From positions 1-64,000 of the forward strand of contig CAVPMU010000008.1 of NCBI GenBank assembly GCA_963706535.1: 64,000 nt of DNA, read 5' to 3'. The position numbers and the translations under genes were made by a program. Below the pieces are notes generated by a model. The model had not been told where the DNA came from. It did no database searches and saw only the letters and a list, made by a program, of their open reading frames with translations. Of the stretch, positions 15,888 through 25,559 are shown in pieces. The stretch is from RPQJ01 sp963706535 (lineage in GTDB: Bacteria > Pseudomonadota > Gammaproteobacteria > Steroidobacterales > Steroidobacteraceae). How positions within the stretch are numbered: position 1 is the stretch's first letter; each line of letters starts with the position of its first letter.

Positions 15888-16916
15888 TCACATCATTTGC
15901 GGTGACAAGCGATCCGTGCGGGTGAAATCCAGCATCCAGTGCGGATAAGGGCGCGCTGGTTGGCTGACCGTATCGAGCGCTTTTACTTCTGCTTCGTCGA
16001 GGGACCAACTGGTGGCCTTGAGGTTGTCCTGCAGTTGCTCCGGTTTGGTCGCACCGACCAGAACGGAGCTCACCGCCGGTTTGCGCAACAGATAGTTGAG
16101 TGCCACTTGCGCAACGCTCACTCCGTGCGCCTGCGCAATGCGCTGAACTTCGTCCAGAATTCGGAAGCCGCTATCTTCCTCCACCTGAATGAAGTTGTGC
16201 CGTTCCTTGCTGCGACGGGCATCGGCCGGACCCTTTTCGCCGCGACGGAACTTGCCGGTCAGAAAGCCGCCCGCGAGCGGTGACCAGGGCGTCAGACCAA
16301 GCGCCTGATCCTGGCACAGCGGCACCAGTTCGGTTTCGACATCGCGTGCGACCAGAGAATAGAGCGCCTGGAGCGAAACGAACTTGTCCCAATGATGCCT
16401 GTCGGCGAGTGCAAGCGCCTTCATGAGTTGCCAGGCGGCAAAATTGGAACAGCCGAGGTAACGCACCTTGCCTTGCCGCACCAGGTCGTTCAGTGTCGCC
16501 AGTGTTTCTTCCAGCGGCGTGGCGAAATCGAAGCTGTGCACGATGTAGAGATCGATGTAATCGGTCCCCAGCCGCTGCAGGCTGGCCTCGCAGCTCCGAA
16601 TCAGGTGATGACGGCTCAGCCCCACGTCATTGATCTCGGTGCTCATGCGGCCGCGCACCTTGGTGGCCAGCACCACATCATGACGCCGCGCCTCGAGGGC
16701 ACGGCCGAGGATTTCCTCGGATTGCCCATAGGAGTATACATCCGCCGTGTCGAAGAAATTGATGCCGGCATCCAGCGCCATGTCGACCAGCCGCTGGGCC
16801 TCCTCATCTCCGAGGCCACCGACCACCTCCCAGTAGCCCTGTTTGCCGAAGCTCATGGTGCCCAGACAAAGTTCTGACACCAAAAGACCGGAATTACCCA
16901 ACTGCCGATAGTTCAT
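15888..16916 (-). CDS. Aldo/keto reductase
   Basis: The 342-residue protein is an NAD(P)H-dependent aldo/keto reductase with the complete catalytic tetrad: D56 and Y61 in FFDTADVYSYG, K86 in LATKV, and H127 in IVHSFD. The cofactor-binding C-terminal loop (SSVLVGATKPEQLQDN) is present. The length is that of the general stress/Tas-like subgroup, which reduces small aldehydes and ketones in the cytosol. It stands alone between the broken ohrR gene and an uncharacterised gene, and near a peroxide-response regulator, which is compatible with carbonyl detoxification. The actual substrate cannot be told from sequence. Confidence 0.92.
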   Translation of the reverse strand: MNYRQLGNSGLLVSELCLGTMSFGKQGYWEVVGGLGDEEAQRLVDMALDAGINFFDTADVYSYGQSEEILGRALEARRHDVVLATKVRGRMSTEINDVGLSRHHLIRSCEASLQRLGTDYIDLYIVHSFDFATPLEETLATLNDLVRQGKVRYLGCSNFAAWQLMKALALADRHHWDKFVSLQALYSLVARDVETELVPLCQDQALGLTPWSPLAGGFLTGKFRRGEKGPADARRSKERHNFIQVEEDSGFRILDEVQRIAQAHGVSVAQVALNYLLRKPAVSSVLVGATKPEQLQDNLKATSWSLDEAEVKALDTVSQPARPYPHWMLDFTRTDRLSPQMM

Positions 16917-16978
16917 CGTGATGATCCCCTGTTACTCGTTAAAAAAATCGGGTGGTCGGCGGAATCCGTGGGTAGATC

Positions 16979-17383
16979 TCAGCGCTTTTTGTCCCCCACG
17001 GACCGCAGAAAGGCGTTGAGCTTGCGTCCGGTGCTGTCGACGCTGCGCTGTTCTTCCTCGGTCAGCGGTGGGTAGATGAGCGGCGCACCTTCATCGTCGT
17101 CGAGCAGTTCGAGGAGCGTGTCGCGGACCGGTCGCTTGCGCAGTGCGGGCTCTTCCTCGATCCGTCGGACGATGTCGCCGCCGAGTCTCCAGAGATTGTC
17201 CCGATGGCGACGCAGCGTCTTGCGGGCCAGGCCGCTGTCGAGCCGCAGATGTTCGAGGAAGGGCGTAAACAGCTCGAGGAGTGCCTGTCCGGGGACCAGA
17301 TCACGCGCCTCGATGCGCCAGCGCTGTGGCCACTCCGGCAGGTCGGGACAGTAAGCTTGCAGCGTCGGAAACGACGCCTGCAT
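16979..17383 (-). CDS. Uncharacterised helical protein
   Basis: The predicted 134-residue soluble protein is rich in Leu, Arg and Glu. Its central stretch, FLEHLRLDSGLARKTLRRHRDNLW, looks like a helical, basic, possibly DNA-binding region, somewhat reminiscent of the N-terminal core-binding helices of recombinases, but no catalytic part follows. The C-terminus is acidic then basic (LLDDDEGAPLIYPPL ... RSVGDKKR). I used the ATG at 17383 (MQASFPTLQAY); ATG 17431 would add 16 residues. It sits between the reductase and the ABC exporter operon in the same direction. I do not recognise the family. Confidence 0.6.
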   Translation of the reverse strand: MQASFPTLQAYCPDLPEWPQRWRIEARDLVPGQALLELFTPFLEHLRLDSGLARKTLRRHRDNLWRLGGDIVRRIEEEPALRKRPVRDTLLELLDDDEGAPLIYPPLTEEEQRSVDSTGRKLNAFLRSVGDKKR

Positions 17384-17570
17384 CGGCCGTGTCCGGCGTT
17401 CCGCCTTGGCCTCAGGATGCGCCCTGCCCATGCTGCTGACTCGCCTGTTGAATGCCTGCCATCACTTCCCCGGCTTCGTCCAGCCACTCTTCCACCATTT
17501 TCCCGTTCGCAGACGGTGCGTGGTCGCTGCCCTGACCTGCGCCCGGGAGATGCTCGACCTGCACCGACGT

Positions 17571-18701
17571 TCAGGCCATCTGGCTGATGCTCTTGCGGAA
17601 ACGGGCCAGGGCGGCGACGAAGAGCACGGCCCCGATGATGGCCAGTGCAAGAATCTGCGGCCAGACCACATCGAAACCGGCGCCGCGATAAAGAATTGCC
17701 TGGGCGGCGGCAACGAAGTGCGTGGTGGGCGCCACCTGCATGATGTTCTGTGCCAGCACGGGCATGCTCTCGCGCGGGGTGGAGCCGCCGGAGAGCATTT
17801 GCATCGGCAGCAGCACCAGCATCATCAAGAGACCGAACTGCGGCATGCTGCGGGCGAGGGTGGCCATGAAAATGCCCATCGAGGTGGTGACAAACAGGTG
17901 CAGGGTAGCCACCGCGAGGAACAGCATCACCGAGCCTTCGATCGGGACTTTGAGCGCGCCCTGCACGATGAATTGCAGAGAAAACGCCGTGGCCAGCAAA
18001 ACCACCAATCCCATCGACCATATCTTCCCCAGCATGATCTCGGCGGGGGTGACGGGCATCACCAGCAGGTGTTCGATGGTGCCATGTTCGCGCTCACGGA
18101 TCAGCGCGGCACCCGCCAGCACGATGGACAGCATGGTGACGTTGTTGATGATCTCCATCAGCGAGCCGAACCAGGATTTGGTCAGCGCCGGATTGAAGCG
18201 CACCCGCAGGGCCAGTTCCACCGTTGGCGTGGCACTGCCGCGATAGCGCTGGACGAACGCGTTGACTTCGCCTATCACGATCTGCTGAATGTAGCTGCTG
18301 CCGGTAAAGGCCTGGCTCATGCGCGTGGCATCCACGTTGAGCTGGATGGCGGGCGCGCGTCCGGCCAGCACGTCGCGCTGGAAGTTCGGCGGGATATTGA
18401 GCGAAAAGGTGTATAGGCCATCGTCAAGGCCGGCATCGACTTCCGACAGTGTGACCTGTCGCGGCGGCAGGAATTGCGGCGGATGCAGCGCCGAAGTGAT
18501 GCGTGCCGACAGTGGCGAGTCGTCCTCATCGACGATCGCTATCGGCACCTTGCTAAGCCCTTCCGGCATTGCAGTTGCGGCAACGTAGATCATGAACGTG
18601 AAGCTGTAGATGATCAATACCAGCATGATCGGGTCGCGCATCAGGCTCCACAGCTCCTTGATGCCCAAACGGTAGATGTTGGACGCGAGACCCATATTCA
18701 T
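17571..18701 (-). CDS. ABC-2 type permease (YhhJ-like), last gene of exporter operon
   Basis: The 376-residue inner-membrane protein has one N-terminal membrane segment (LVLIIYSFTFMIYVAA) and a large periplasmic domain (about 50-170). At least five C-terminal membrane segments follow, separated by the ABC-2 motif ALIREREHGTIEHLLVMPVTPAEIMLGK. This is the permease partner of RbbA-like proteins in yhiI-rbbA-yhhJ-type exporters. Its ATG overlaps the end of the upstream ATPase gene (ATGA). It should pair with the permease half of the ATPase protein and with the HlyD-type adaptor to form an efflux channel. The substrate is unknown. Confidence 0.9.
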   Translation of the reverse strand: MNMGLASNIYRLGIKELWSLMRDPIMLVLIIYSFTFMIYVAATAMPEGLSKVPIAIVDEDDSPLSARITSALHPPQFLPPRQVTLSEVDAGLDDGLYTFSLNIPPNFQRDVLAGRAPAIQLNVDATRMSQAFTGSSYIQQIVIGEVNAFVQRYRGSATPTVELALRVRFNPALTKSWFGSLMEIINNVTMLSIVLAGAALIREREHGTIEHLLVMPVTPAEIMLGKIWSMGLVVLLATAFSLQFIVQGALKVPIEGSVMLFLAVATLHLFVTTSMGIFMATLARSMPQFGLLMMLVLLPMQMLSGGSTPRESMPVLAQNIMQVAPTTHFVAAAQAILYRGAGFDVVWPQILALAIIGAVLFVAALARFRKSISQMA

Positions 18702-21454
18702 TTCTCCTGCTTTTTCAGCAGGGCAATCGACAGGCCGAGTATGACCAGGGCCGCCAGCACCATCGGTGCGAATGCCGCCTGCAGATCGGCAAATCCCAGC
18801 GCCTTGTTGAACACGCCGCGGCTGATGGTGATGTAGTGCGTGGCCGGGTAAATTTCCCCGATCATTCTGCCGACGCCTTCAAGCGACGAAACCGGGTTGA
18901 TCAAGCCGGAGAACTGGATGGCCGGCAGCATGGAGCCGATCATGGAAAAGAACATCGCCGCGACCTGGCTGCGCGTAAAGGTGGAGGCGAACAGGCCGAA
19001 GCCGGTGGAGAAACCGACAAATATCAGTGTCGCCAGCAGGAGGGTCATGAAACTGCCCTTGACCGGCACGTCGAACAGGGTCACGGCCAACAGCGTCATC
19101 AGCAGGAAATTGAGCATGGCCAGCGCGATGTAAGGTAGTTGCTTGCCGATCAGGAATTCGCTGCGAGTCACGGGGGTGACGTAAAGGTTGACGATGGAGC
19201 CCAGCTCCTTTTCACGCACCACCGACAGCGCGGTCAGCATGGCCGGGATCATCAGCAGCAACATGGGAATGACCGCCGGCACCATGGCCGGCAGGCTTTT
19301 CACATCCGGGTTGTAGCGAAAGCGTGTCTCGATGGTGGCAGCACCGGTCGAAAGATCCTGGCCGAAACGGGTTCTGGCGATATCGATCAGCCAGCTCTGG
19401 TGCATGCCCTGCACATAGCCCTGCACGGTTTCGGCCCGCTGCGGCATCGCGCCGTCCATCCAGGCGCCGATCTGCACCGGGTTGCCGCGCTGCACGTCGC
19501 GCGCAAAGCCGGGCGGTATTTCAATGGCCAGCGACAGTTCGCCGCTGCGCATGCGCCGATCAAGGTCGGCATAGTCGGCGATCGGTGGTCGCTCGACGAA
19601 ATAGCGCGAACCGGACAGGTTCAGGGTGTAGTTCTGGCTCAGTGTGGTCTGGTCGCGGTCGAGCACGGCGTAGTTGAGATCGTTGACATCCATAGTGATG
19701 CCGTAGCCCATGATGAGCATCAGCAGCAGGCTGCCTAGCAGCGCCATCGCCATGCGCACCGGGTCACGCCGCAGTTCCAGTGCCTCGCGCCGGCTGTAGC
19801 TGAAGGCACGCGAAAAACTGAAACCACGGCGGCGCCCCCATGGCTGCGCAGACGGATCGTCAGGCGCGGCAACCACGGCGGGGGCAGCGTCTGCTTCGGC
19901 TGGATCGGCGTCCTTCAAATGGGCGATGAAGGCTTCTTCCAGGGTTTGCGCAGCGCGTTGTTTGATGATCGCCGTGGGCGCGTCGCTGGCCAGCACGCGG
20001 CCCTCGTGCATCAATGAAATGCGGTCGCAGCGCTCGGCTTCATTCATGAAATGGGTCGAAATGAAGATCGTCACCTTGTCGGTGCGCGACAAATCGACAA
20101 GGAACTGCCAGAAGGCATCGCGTGCCACCGGGTCGACTCCCGAGGTCGGCTCGTCGAGGATCAGCAGTTCCGGCTGATGCACCAGCGCCACTGCCAGCGA
20201 CAGGCGCTGGCGCATGCCGAGCGGCAGCTTGTCGGGCAGGGCGTCGGGCACGCCGTCCAGCCCAAAACGGGCCATCAGTCCGCTGACCCGCGGCGGGATC
20301 ACCGATTCCGGCACCTTGAACAGGCGCGCATGCAGCACCAGGTTTTGCTCGACGCTGAGTTCGGAATACAGCGAAAACGCCTGCGACATGTAACCCACGC
20401 GCCGCCGCGTGGCGATGTCGCGGGCGTCCACTTTCTGCCCGAACAGCCAGGCTTCGCCGTCGCTCGGCGGCAAGAGGCCGGTGAGCATTTTCATGGTGGT
20501 GGTCTTGCCGCTGCCGTTCGAACCGAGGAAACCGAATATCTCGCCGCGGCGGATGCGGAAGTTGACGTGATCGACGGCCGTGAAATCGCCGAAGCGCATG
20601 GTCAGGTCGTGGGCTTCGATAGCGATATCTTCGCCAGCAACAAACGGTGGCACCACGACGGCGGTGTGCCCACGTCTCTTCTCTTCCGGCAGCAAGGCGA
20701 TGAATGCCGCCTCCAGCGTTGCGGTCCCGGTACGTTCATGCAGTTCCGTGGGCGAGCCCGTGGCGAGAATTCGGCCCGCATCCATCGCCACCAGCCAGTC
20801 GAAACGTTCGGCCTCCTCCATGTAGGCCGTCGCCACGATCACACTCATGCCGTGGCCCTCCTGGCGGATACGGGTAATCAATGACCAGAATTGAGTGCGC
20901 GCCAGCGGATCGACTCCAGTGGTTGGCTCATCGAGAATCAGTAGATCCGGGTCGTGGATCAGTGCGCAGCACAGTCCCAATTTCTGCTTCATGCCGCCCG
21001 ACAGTTTGCCGGCCGGGCGATCGAGGAATGGATGAAGGCCCGTCGCTTGCGTCAGCTCGTCGATGCGCCTGCGGCGTTCGCCCGCATCATGGCCGAACAG
21101 GCGGCCGAAAAACTGCAGGTTGTCCTCGACCGACAAGGCCGGGTAAAGATTCTTGCCCAGGCCCTGCGGCATGTAGGCAATCGAGGGGCAGACCCGGTTG
21201 CGGTGGCCCGCCGCACGCATGTCGCCGCCCAGCACCTCCACCTGCCCCTGCTGCACGATGCGGGTGCCGGCAATCAGCGCCAGCAGGCTGGACTTGCCGA
21301 CGCCGTCCGGGCCAATCAGGCCCACCATGCAGCCGGCGGGAATCCCCAGCGTGAAATCGTCCAGCGCCACGGTCTTGCCATAGCGCAAACTGACGCCGAC
21401 CAGGCGGGCAATGGGTCTTGCGATGGATGATTCGCCCTGTGTTGCAAGTGTCAT
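18698..21454 (-). CDS. rbbA: RbbA-like fused double ABC ATPase and ABC-2 permease
   Basis: The 918-residue protein contains two ABC ATPase domains and a C-terminal ABC-2 permease. The first ATPase has GPDGVGKSS, LSGGMKQKLG and LILDEPTTGVDP. The second has GSNGSGKTT and LILDEPTSGVDP, with a variant signature LPLGMRQRLS. After residue ~550 comes a membrane segment, a periplasmic domain and five or more membrane segments with VVREKELGSIVNLYVTPVTRSEF. The order matches E. coli RbbA/YhiH. It overlaps both neighbours by ATGA junctions, so the operon is translationally coupled. The most likely role is energising export through the adjoining adaptor and outer-membrane factor; ribosome association, reported for E. 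coli RbbA, is not something the sequence can show. Confidence 0.9.
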   Translation of the reverse strand: MTLATQGESSIARPIARLVGVSLRYGKTVALDDFTLGIPAGCMVGLIGPDGVGKSSLLALIAGTRIVQQGQVEVLGGDMRAAGHRNRVCPSIAYMPQGLGKNLYPALSVEDNLQFFGRLFGHDAGERRRRIDELTQATGLHPFLDRPAGKLSGGMKQKLGLCCALIHDPDLLILDEPTTGVDPLARTQFWSLITRIRQEGHGMSVIVATAYMEEAERFDWLVAMDAGRILATGSPTELHERTGTATLEAAFIALLPEEKRRGHTAVVVPPFVAGEDIAIEAHDLTMRFGDFTAVDHVNFRIRRGEIFGFLGSNGSGKTTTMKMLTGLLPPSDGEAWLFGQKVDARDIATRRRVGYMSQAFSLYSELSVEQNLVLHARLFKVPESVIPPRVSGLMARFGLDGVPDALPDKLPLGMRQRLSLAVALVHQPELLILDEPTSGVDPVARDAFWQFLVDLSRTDKVTIFISTHFMNEAERCDRISLMHEGRVLASDAPTAIIKQRAAQTLEEAFIAHLKDADPAEADAAPAVVAAPDDPSAQPWGRRRGFSFSRAFSYSRREALELRRDPVRMAMALLGSLLLMLIMGYGITMDVNDLNYAVLDRDQTTLSQNYTLNLSGSRYFVERPPIADYADLDRRMRSGELSLAIEIPPGFARDVQRGNPVQIGAWMDGAMPQRAETVQGYVQGMHQSWLIDIARTRFGQDLSTGAATIETRFRYNPDVKSLPAMVPAVIPMLLLMIPAMLTALSVVREKELGSIVNLYVTPVTRSEFLIGKQLPYIALAMLNFLLMTLLAVTLFDVPVKGSFMTLLLATLIFVGFSTGFGLFASTFTRSQVAAMFFSMIGSMLPAIQFSGLINPVSSLEGVGRMIGEIYPATHYITISRGVFNKALGFADLQAAFAPMVLAALVILGLSIALLKKQEK

Positions 21455-22524
21455 TCAGGCACCTTTACCGCCAGGTGTTGCGGCCACTCGGCCTGTGCAT
21501 CCAGCTTGAGCCAGGCAACGCCGGGCAGGCCGGTCTTGACCTGTTTCAGATGTTTTTTCAACAGTTCCGGATCGATGCGGGCTTTCACCCGGAACATGAG
21601 TTTTTGCCGCTCGACCGCAGTTTCCACCGTCTTGGGAGTGAATTGCGCCACGCTGGCGACAAAAGACACCCGGGCGGGAATGACATAAGCGGGCGCGGCA
21701 TCGAGGACGATGCGCACCTCGCTGCCCAGCGCGACCTTGCCGGCCACCGTTTCCGGCAGGAAGAAGGTCATGTAGACATCGGAGAGGTCGATCATATTGA
21801 GCACCTTGCCGCCTGCGCCGAGCACTTCGCCGGGCTGGGCGACGCGGTACTGCACGCGGCCGTCGCGCGGCGCCTTGAGCTGGCTGTCGGCAATATCGGC
21901 CTCGATGCGCGCAATGGTGGCGGCCAGCGCCGCCACGGTCGAACGCGCGCCAGTGACCTGGGCCCGGGCGGCGGCAATGGCTGCCTGGGCAGCGGCCACC
22001 TGGGCTTTCGCCGCCGCCAGCGCGGCTTCGACATTGCGCACTGCCGCCTGATCGTCGTCGAGCTGCTGGATGGATGCCGCCCCTTCGCGCGACAAGGTTT
22101 GCGAGCGTGCCAGGCGCCGTTCGGCGTTCTCCAGATCGCTCTCGCGCTGCACCACCACAGCCTGGGCAACGGCCAGATCGCTCTCGCGCACCCTGACCAG
22201 CGCTTCGGCGCTGGCCACGGCATTGATCGCCTGCTGTTGCTGGGCGCGCGCCTCGTCACGCTGGGCGTTGAGCACATCGATCTGCATCTGCGCCAGAACC
22301 TGACCGGCTGTGACGAAGTCACCTTCCTGCGCAAAGATATCGACCACGCGGCCCGGGTATTTGGCGGCCGCGTCGATCTCGGTCGCCTCGATGCGGCCAT
22401 TGCCGCTGACAAAGCCCTCGCCCGGGCCGTTGGGCCGCATCAGCGTCCACGCTGCCCAGCCGACCACACCGATGAGGATGGCCACGGCGGCCAGAAGCAG
22501 ATTTTTCTTGGTGGAAGTATTCAT
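21451..22524 (-). CDS. HlyD-family periplasmic adaptor of the ABC exporter
   Basis: The 357-residue membrane-fusion protein starts with an N-terminal membrane anchor (KNLLLAAVAILIGVVGWAAW). It has a split lipoyl/barrel-sandwich domain (GNGRIEATEIDAA ... LKAPRDGRVQYRV) and a long coiled-coil hairpin rich in Ala, Arg and Gln (about 90-210). This layout bridges an inner-membrane ABC exporter and an outer-membrane channel. The start is ATG 22524; upstream codons overlap the outer-membrane-factor gene. It is 17 bp after that gene and overlaps rbbA by 4 bp, so it belongs to the same transcript. Confidence 0.92.
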   Translation of the reverse strand: MNTSTKKNLLLAAVAILIGVVGWAAWTLMRPNGPGEGFVSGNGRIEATEIDAAAKYPGRVVDIFAQEGDFVTAGQVLAQMQIDVLNAQRDEARAQQQQAINAVASAEALVRVRESDLAVAQAVVVQRESDLENAERRLARSQTLSREGAASIQQLDDDQAAVRNVEAALAAAKAQVAAAQAAIAAARAQVTGARSTVAALAATIARIEADIADSQLKAPRDGRVQYRVAQPGEVLGAGGKVLNMIDLSDVYMTFFLPETVAGKVALGSEVRIVLDAAPAYVIPARVSFVASVAQFTPKTVETAVERQKLMFRVKARIDPELLKKHLKQVKTGLPGVAWLKLDAQAEWPQHLAVKVPE

Positions 22525-22541
22525 GTGGATTTCTCGCATTT

Positions 22542-24053
22542 CTATTTGACAGGTCGACCCGCCGGCGCCGGCGACTCGACGAGTTCCTGGCTGGCCCCGC
22601 CCAGCGCGGCATAGAGGCTCACGCGACTCGACAGCCATGCGCGGCGCGTCTGCACCCATTGCTGTTCGGCGGTGAGCAGGTCGCGCTGGGCATCCAGCAC
22701 TTCAAAATACGGCGCGCTGCCGTTGTCGTAGCGCAATGTGACCAAGCGCGCACGCTCGGCCTGCGCCGCGAGCGTGGCCTCGGCGATGCGCACCTGCTCG
22801 CCGAGCCAGCGGCGTGCAGACAAGGCGTCGGACACTTCGCGGAAGGCCGCTTGCACGGTCTTTTCGTAGTTCACCACGGCGAGGTCGCGGCGCACCTCGG
22901 CGAGGTCAAGAGCCGCGCGATTGCGTCCGGCATCGAAAATCGGCAGGGTCAGGCTGGGCAGAAAACGCCAGGCTTGGCTTCCCGAATCGAACAGGCCGGA
23001 CAGCTCGCTGCTGGCCGTGCCGAAGGAACCGGTCAGCGTGATGCGCGGGAAAAAAGCGGCGCGCGCGGCCCCGATATTGGCCCCGGCCGCACGCAACTGA
23101 TGTTCGGCGGCCATAACGTCGGGACGCTGCAGCAACACCTCCGAGGGCAGGCCAATGCGCAACGTCGGCATGACGGCCGCCTCGTCCAGCCGCCCAGCCT
23201 GCGGCAGCGGGGGCAGGGGCGAGCCCAACAGCAGCGTCAACGCATGAGCCTGCGCGGCGCGCGCCTGTTCGAGTTGCGCGGCCAGTGTTCTTGCCTGTTG
23301 CAGCAGGGTTTCCACCTGCACCACATCCATCTTCGCAATCGCGCCGACTTCGAAGCGCCGCGTAAAGATGCGCAGCGATTCCTCACGGCTGGCAACGGTC
23401 TGCCGAGCCAGCGCGATGCGCTCATCGAGTTCGCGCAGCACCAGATAACTGTCCGCCACCAGAGCGATCAGGCTCACCGTGACCGCGCGGCGTGCCGCAT
23501 CGGTGGCAAGGTAGCTTTCCAGCGCCGCCTCCTCGAGGTTGCGCACCCGGCCCCAGAAGTCGAGTTCCCAGGCCGCAACCCCCACCCCGACCTGATACTG
23601 GCCAGCGGTCAGCGCTCGTCCTGTCGGGCTCAAGTCGGCCGGCGTGCGCGCCCGGCTGCCATCGATGCCGGCCGCAATGGTCGGAAACCGGTCGGCACGC
23701 TGGATACCGTAAGCCGCCCGCGCTTCCTCGACCCGCAGCACGGCGGTCTTCAAATCGCGGTTGTTCTCCAGCGCCTGTGCGATCAGCGCCTTGAGTTGCG
23801 GATCGGCAAAATAGTCACGCCAGGCGATTTCGGGAGCGATGGGACCATCGGATGGCGCACCAGGCTGGCTCGCTGTATCGGCGGGATACATTGATGCGAC
23901 CGGCAGCGACGGGGTTTGATGCGGCGGGGCGAGCGAGCAGCCCGTCACGGCCAGGGCACAGGCCAGCAGAAACAGTGAGGTTGCGACGCGCAGCTGTCCG
24001 GCCGGCCAAGTTCGGCCAGGTATGTCTCCTCGCCTTCTAGAGATGTTCGCCAT
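22542..24053 (-). CDS. NodT/OprM-family outer-membrane efflux lipoprotein
   Basis: The protein has a lipoprotein signal with lipobox AVTGCS near residue 38 and two repeats of the TolC-type outer-membrane factor family. The recognisable blocks are LKALIAQALENNRDL, AWELDFWGRVRN, RPDVMAAEHQLRAAGANIGAARAAFFP and VLDAQRDLLTAEQ. It should trimerise as the exit duct for the ABC exporter encoded downstream. I chose ATG 24053 because a strong AAGGAG ribosome-binding site lies seven to twelve bases before it; an upstream ATG at 24092 would add 13 residues. First gene of the four-gene exporter operon. Confidence 0.92.
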   Translation of the reverse strand: MANISRRRGDIPGRTWPAGQLRVATSLFLLACALAVTGCSLAPPHQTPSLPVASMYPADTASQPGAPSDGPIAPEIAWRDYFADPQLKALIAQALENNRDLKTAVLRVEEARAAYGIQRADRFPTIAAGIDGSRARTPADLSPTGRALTAGQYQVGVGVAAWELDFWGRVRNLEEAALESYLATDAARRAVTVSLIALVADSYLVLRELDERIALARQTVASREESLRIFTRRFEVGAIAKMDVVQVETLLQQARTLAAQLEQARAAQAHALTLLLGSPLPPLPQAGRLDEAAVMPTLRIGLPSEVLLQRPDVMAAEHQLRAAGANIGAARAAFFPRITLTGSFGTASSELSGLFDSGSQAWRFLPSLTLPIFDAGRNRAALDLAEVRRDLAVVNYEKTVQAAFREVSDALSARRWLGEQVRIAEATLAAQAERARLVTLRYDNGSAPYFEVLDAQRDLLTAEQQWVQTRRAWLSSRVSLYAALGGASQELVESPAPAGRPVK

Positions 24054-24113
24054 CAATTTCTCCTTGCTGAGGCGTGTAACGTGTTGCCACACTCAACAGG
24101 CCTCGTCACACTC

Positions 24114-24650
24114 TCATGGAAAAACGTAACTTGCCCGCAGCTGGAGATAATTCTGACCCGGGTTGGGTTTCGTGATTCCGGCATTTGAGTAATGCGTCAG
24201 GCGCAATCCAAGTTGCCAGGAGGTGCCCTGCAATCGATGGAACAGGCCGATCGAACTGCCGAACTGAAATGCGGTCGAGATGTTCTTGTCGCCCAGATGC
24301 GTGCCTGAAAAGACGTTCGCGCCACTGTCCAGTTCGATTCCGGTATCGGGGGCAAACCACCAGCGGGCAGAGAGCGTGATCCCGGCCTGCCACAGCTCGC
24401 GGTCGGACCTGCCGGAGTCGGCACGCACCATCCCCAGCGAGTATTCCAGACTCGCATCGAAGGGGCGCCCACCCAGGACGCCGCGCCGCTTCGGGTCGGT
24501 CTGATAATTCAAAGCCAGGCGTTGATAGCCGCTCTTCGCCCCGGCGATCAGACCGAACTCATCCGCATGAGCCGGCTGACCGGCGATGGTCAACGGCACG
24601 GACAGGCATGCCAAGATCCTGCGCAGGCAGATGTTCTTGTCATTTTTCAT
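24114..24650 (-). CDS. pagL: PagL-like lipid A 3-O-deacylase, catalytic Glu apparently replaced
   Basis: The 178-residue outer-membrane beta-barrel protein has a signal peptide (MKNDKNICLRRILACLSVPL, cleaved near AHA-DE) and ends in the aromatic barrel terminus ASYVFP. The family signature LRLTHYSNAGITKPNPG contains the catalytic His and Ser of PagL. The third member of the triad in characterised PagL is a Glu shortly after PNPG; here the residues are Gln and Asn (GQN), so activity is uncertain. PagL removes the 3-O acyl chain of lipid A. The start is ATG 24650 with a purine-rich AGAGAAG upstream. The frame has no stop between it and the pldA remnant upstream. Confidence 0.82.
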   Translation of the reverse strand: MKNDKNICLRRILACLSVPLTIAGQPAHADEFGLIAGAKSGYQRLALNYQTDPKRRGVLGGRPFDASLEYSLGMVRADSGRSDRELWQAGITLSARWWFAPDTGIELDSGANVFSGTHLGDKNISTAFQFGSSIGLFHRLQGTSWQLGLRLTHYSNAGITKPNPGQNYLQLRASYVFP

Positions 24651-25500
24651 TTTCTTCTCTTTAACCAACCATTGAAAGCCGAACCGCACCTGCGTCCCGC
24701 GATCCAGGTTGTAGTCGAGCAGGGTCTCGCCACACCCATTGAAGAGCAGGATATGCAGAAAGCCCCCGGTGCGGGCGAACAGCGGGCGGCGCAGCGGCCA
24801 GGACAGGTCGAACCGGGCCCTGCCATGCCCGGAAGTGCCGGTGCGCAACGGCGTTGCCAGCAGCCAGCCGTCCTCGCGGCCATCCGGCAATCCGGCAATT
24901 CGGTGCGCCAGACGGGCTGCGCGAAGAGGGTATTGATGCTGCGCGAATTGGCGCCGTCCTTGCCGTTTGATTCGTGTTCGTAACCGGCACGCAGCAAGTC
25001 GGGCATCAGGTCCTCGCCCGCGATTGCGCCCTGCCAGAACATGCCGGGCGGTAACTGGTATCGTGAAACGGCGCCGAATTGGCGCCCAGATCCCGGAGCG
25101 AAGTCTGGGTGTAGCCAAAATGCAGGCCGGACAGCGGCGCAAACTTCTCGACCGGCCAGCTATCCGGGTCGAAAAGCCGGTACTTGAAACTCAACTGAAA
25201 GCGGGCGGTGGCGCGGCTGCCGATGACGAAATACATCGGCTCGTTGGAAGATGCCGCCGCTGCCGCCAGGCTTCGCAGCAGGCGTCATGGCGCCCTCCAC
25301 CGCAGATTGCATTTGTTCGATCGCATCCGGGGTGCCGACCAGCAGGGCCAGCCGGTTCGACTCGACGCCAGCCAGCTCCACCCGAACCAACCCGGATAGA
25401 TGGGCGCGCCTGCCTGCGCCGTTTCGTCGGGGGTGGCGATCAGCCAGGCCGGTGCCGCCGTAGCGGGCAACGCGGCCCAGCACAGAGACGTGGCCAGTCT
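24651..25500 (-). pseudogene. pldA: Frameshifted outer-membrane phospholipase A (OMPLA)
   Basis: OMPLA-like sequence is scattered over all three minus-strand frames in the right order: NRLALLVGTPDAIEQMQSA (about 25300-25360), MYFVIGSRATARFQLSFKYR and FGYTQTSLRDLGANSAPFHD (about 25060-25236), DLLRAGYEHESNGKDG (about 24950-25010, the catalytic serine region), then GGFLHILLFNGCGETLLDYN (about 24710-24770). At least three frameshifts are needed to read it as one protein, so it is a decayed gene. The intact enzyme hydrolyses misplaced outer-membrane phospholipids. The last frame runs without a stop straight into pagL. Confidence 0.8.
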
Positions 25501-25559
25501 TACTGTGTCATTAATATCATCGCATTATCCGCGCTTTTTCGTCTGCTGGGTGAAGAAGC

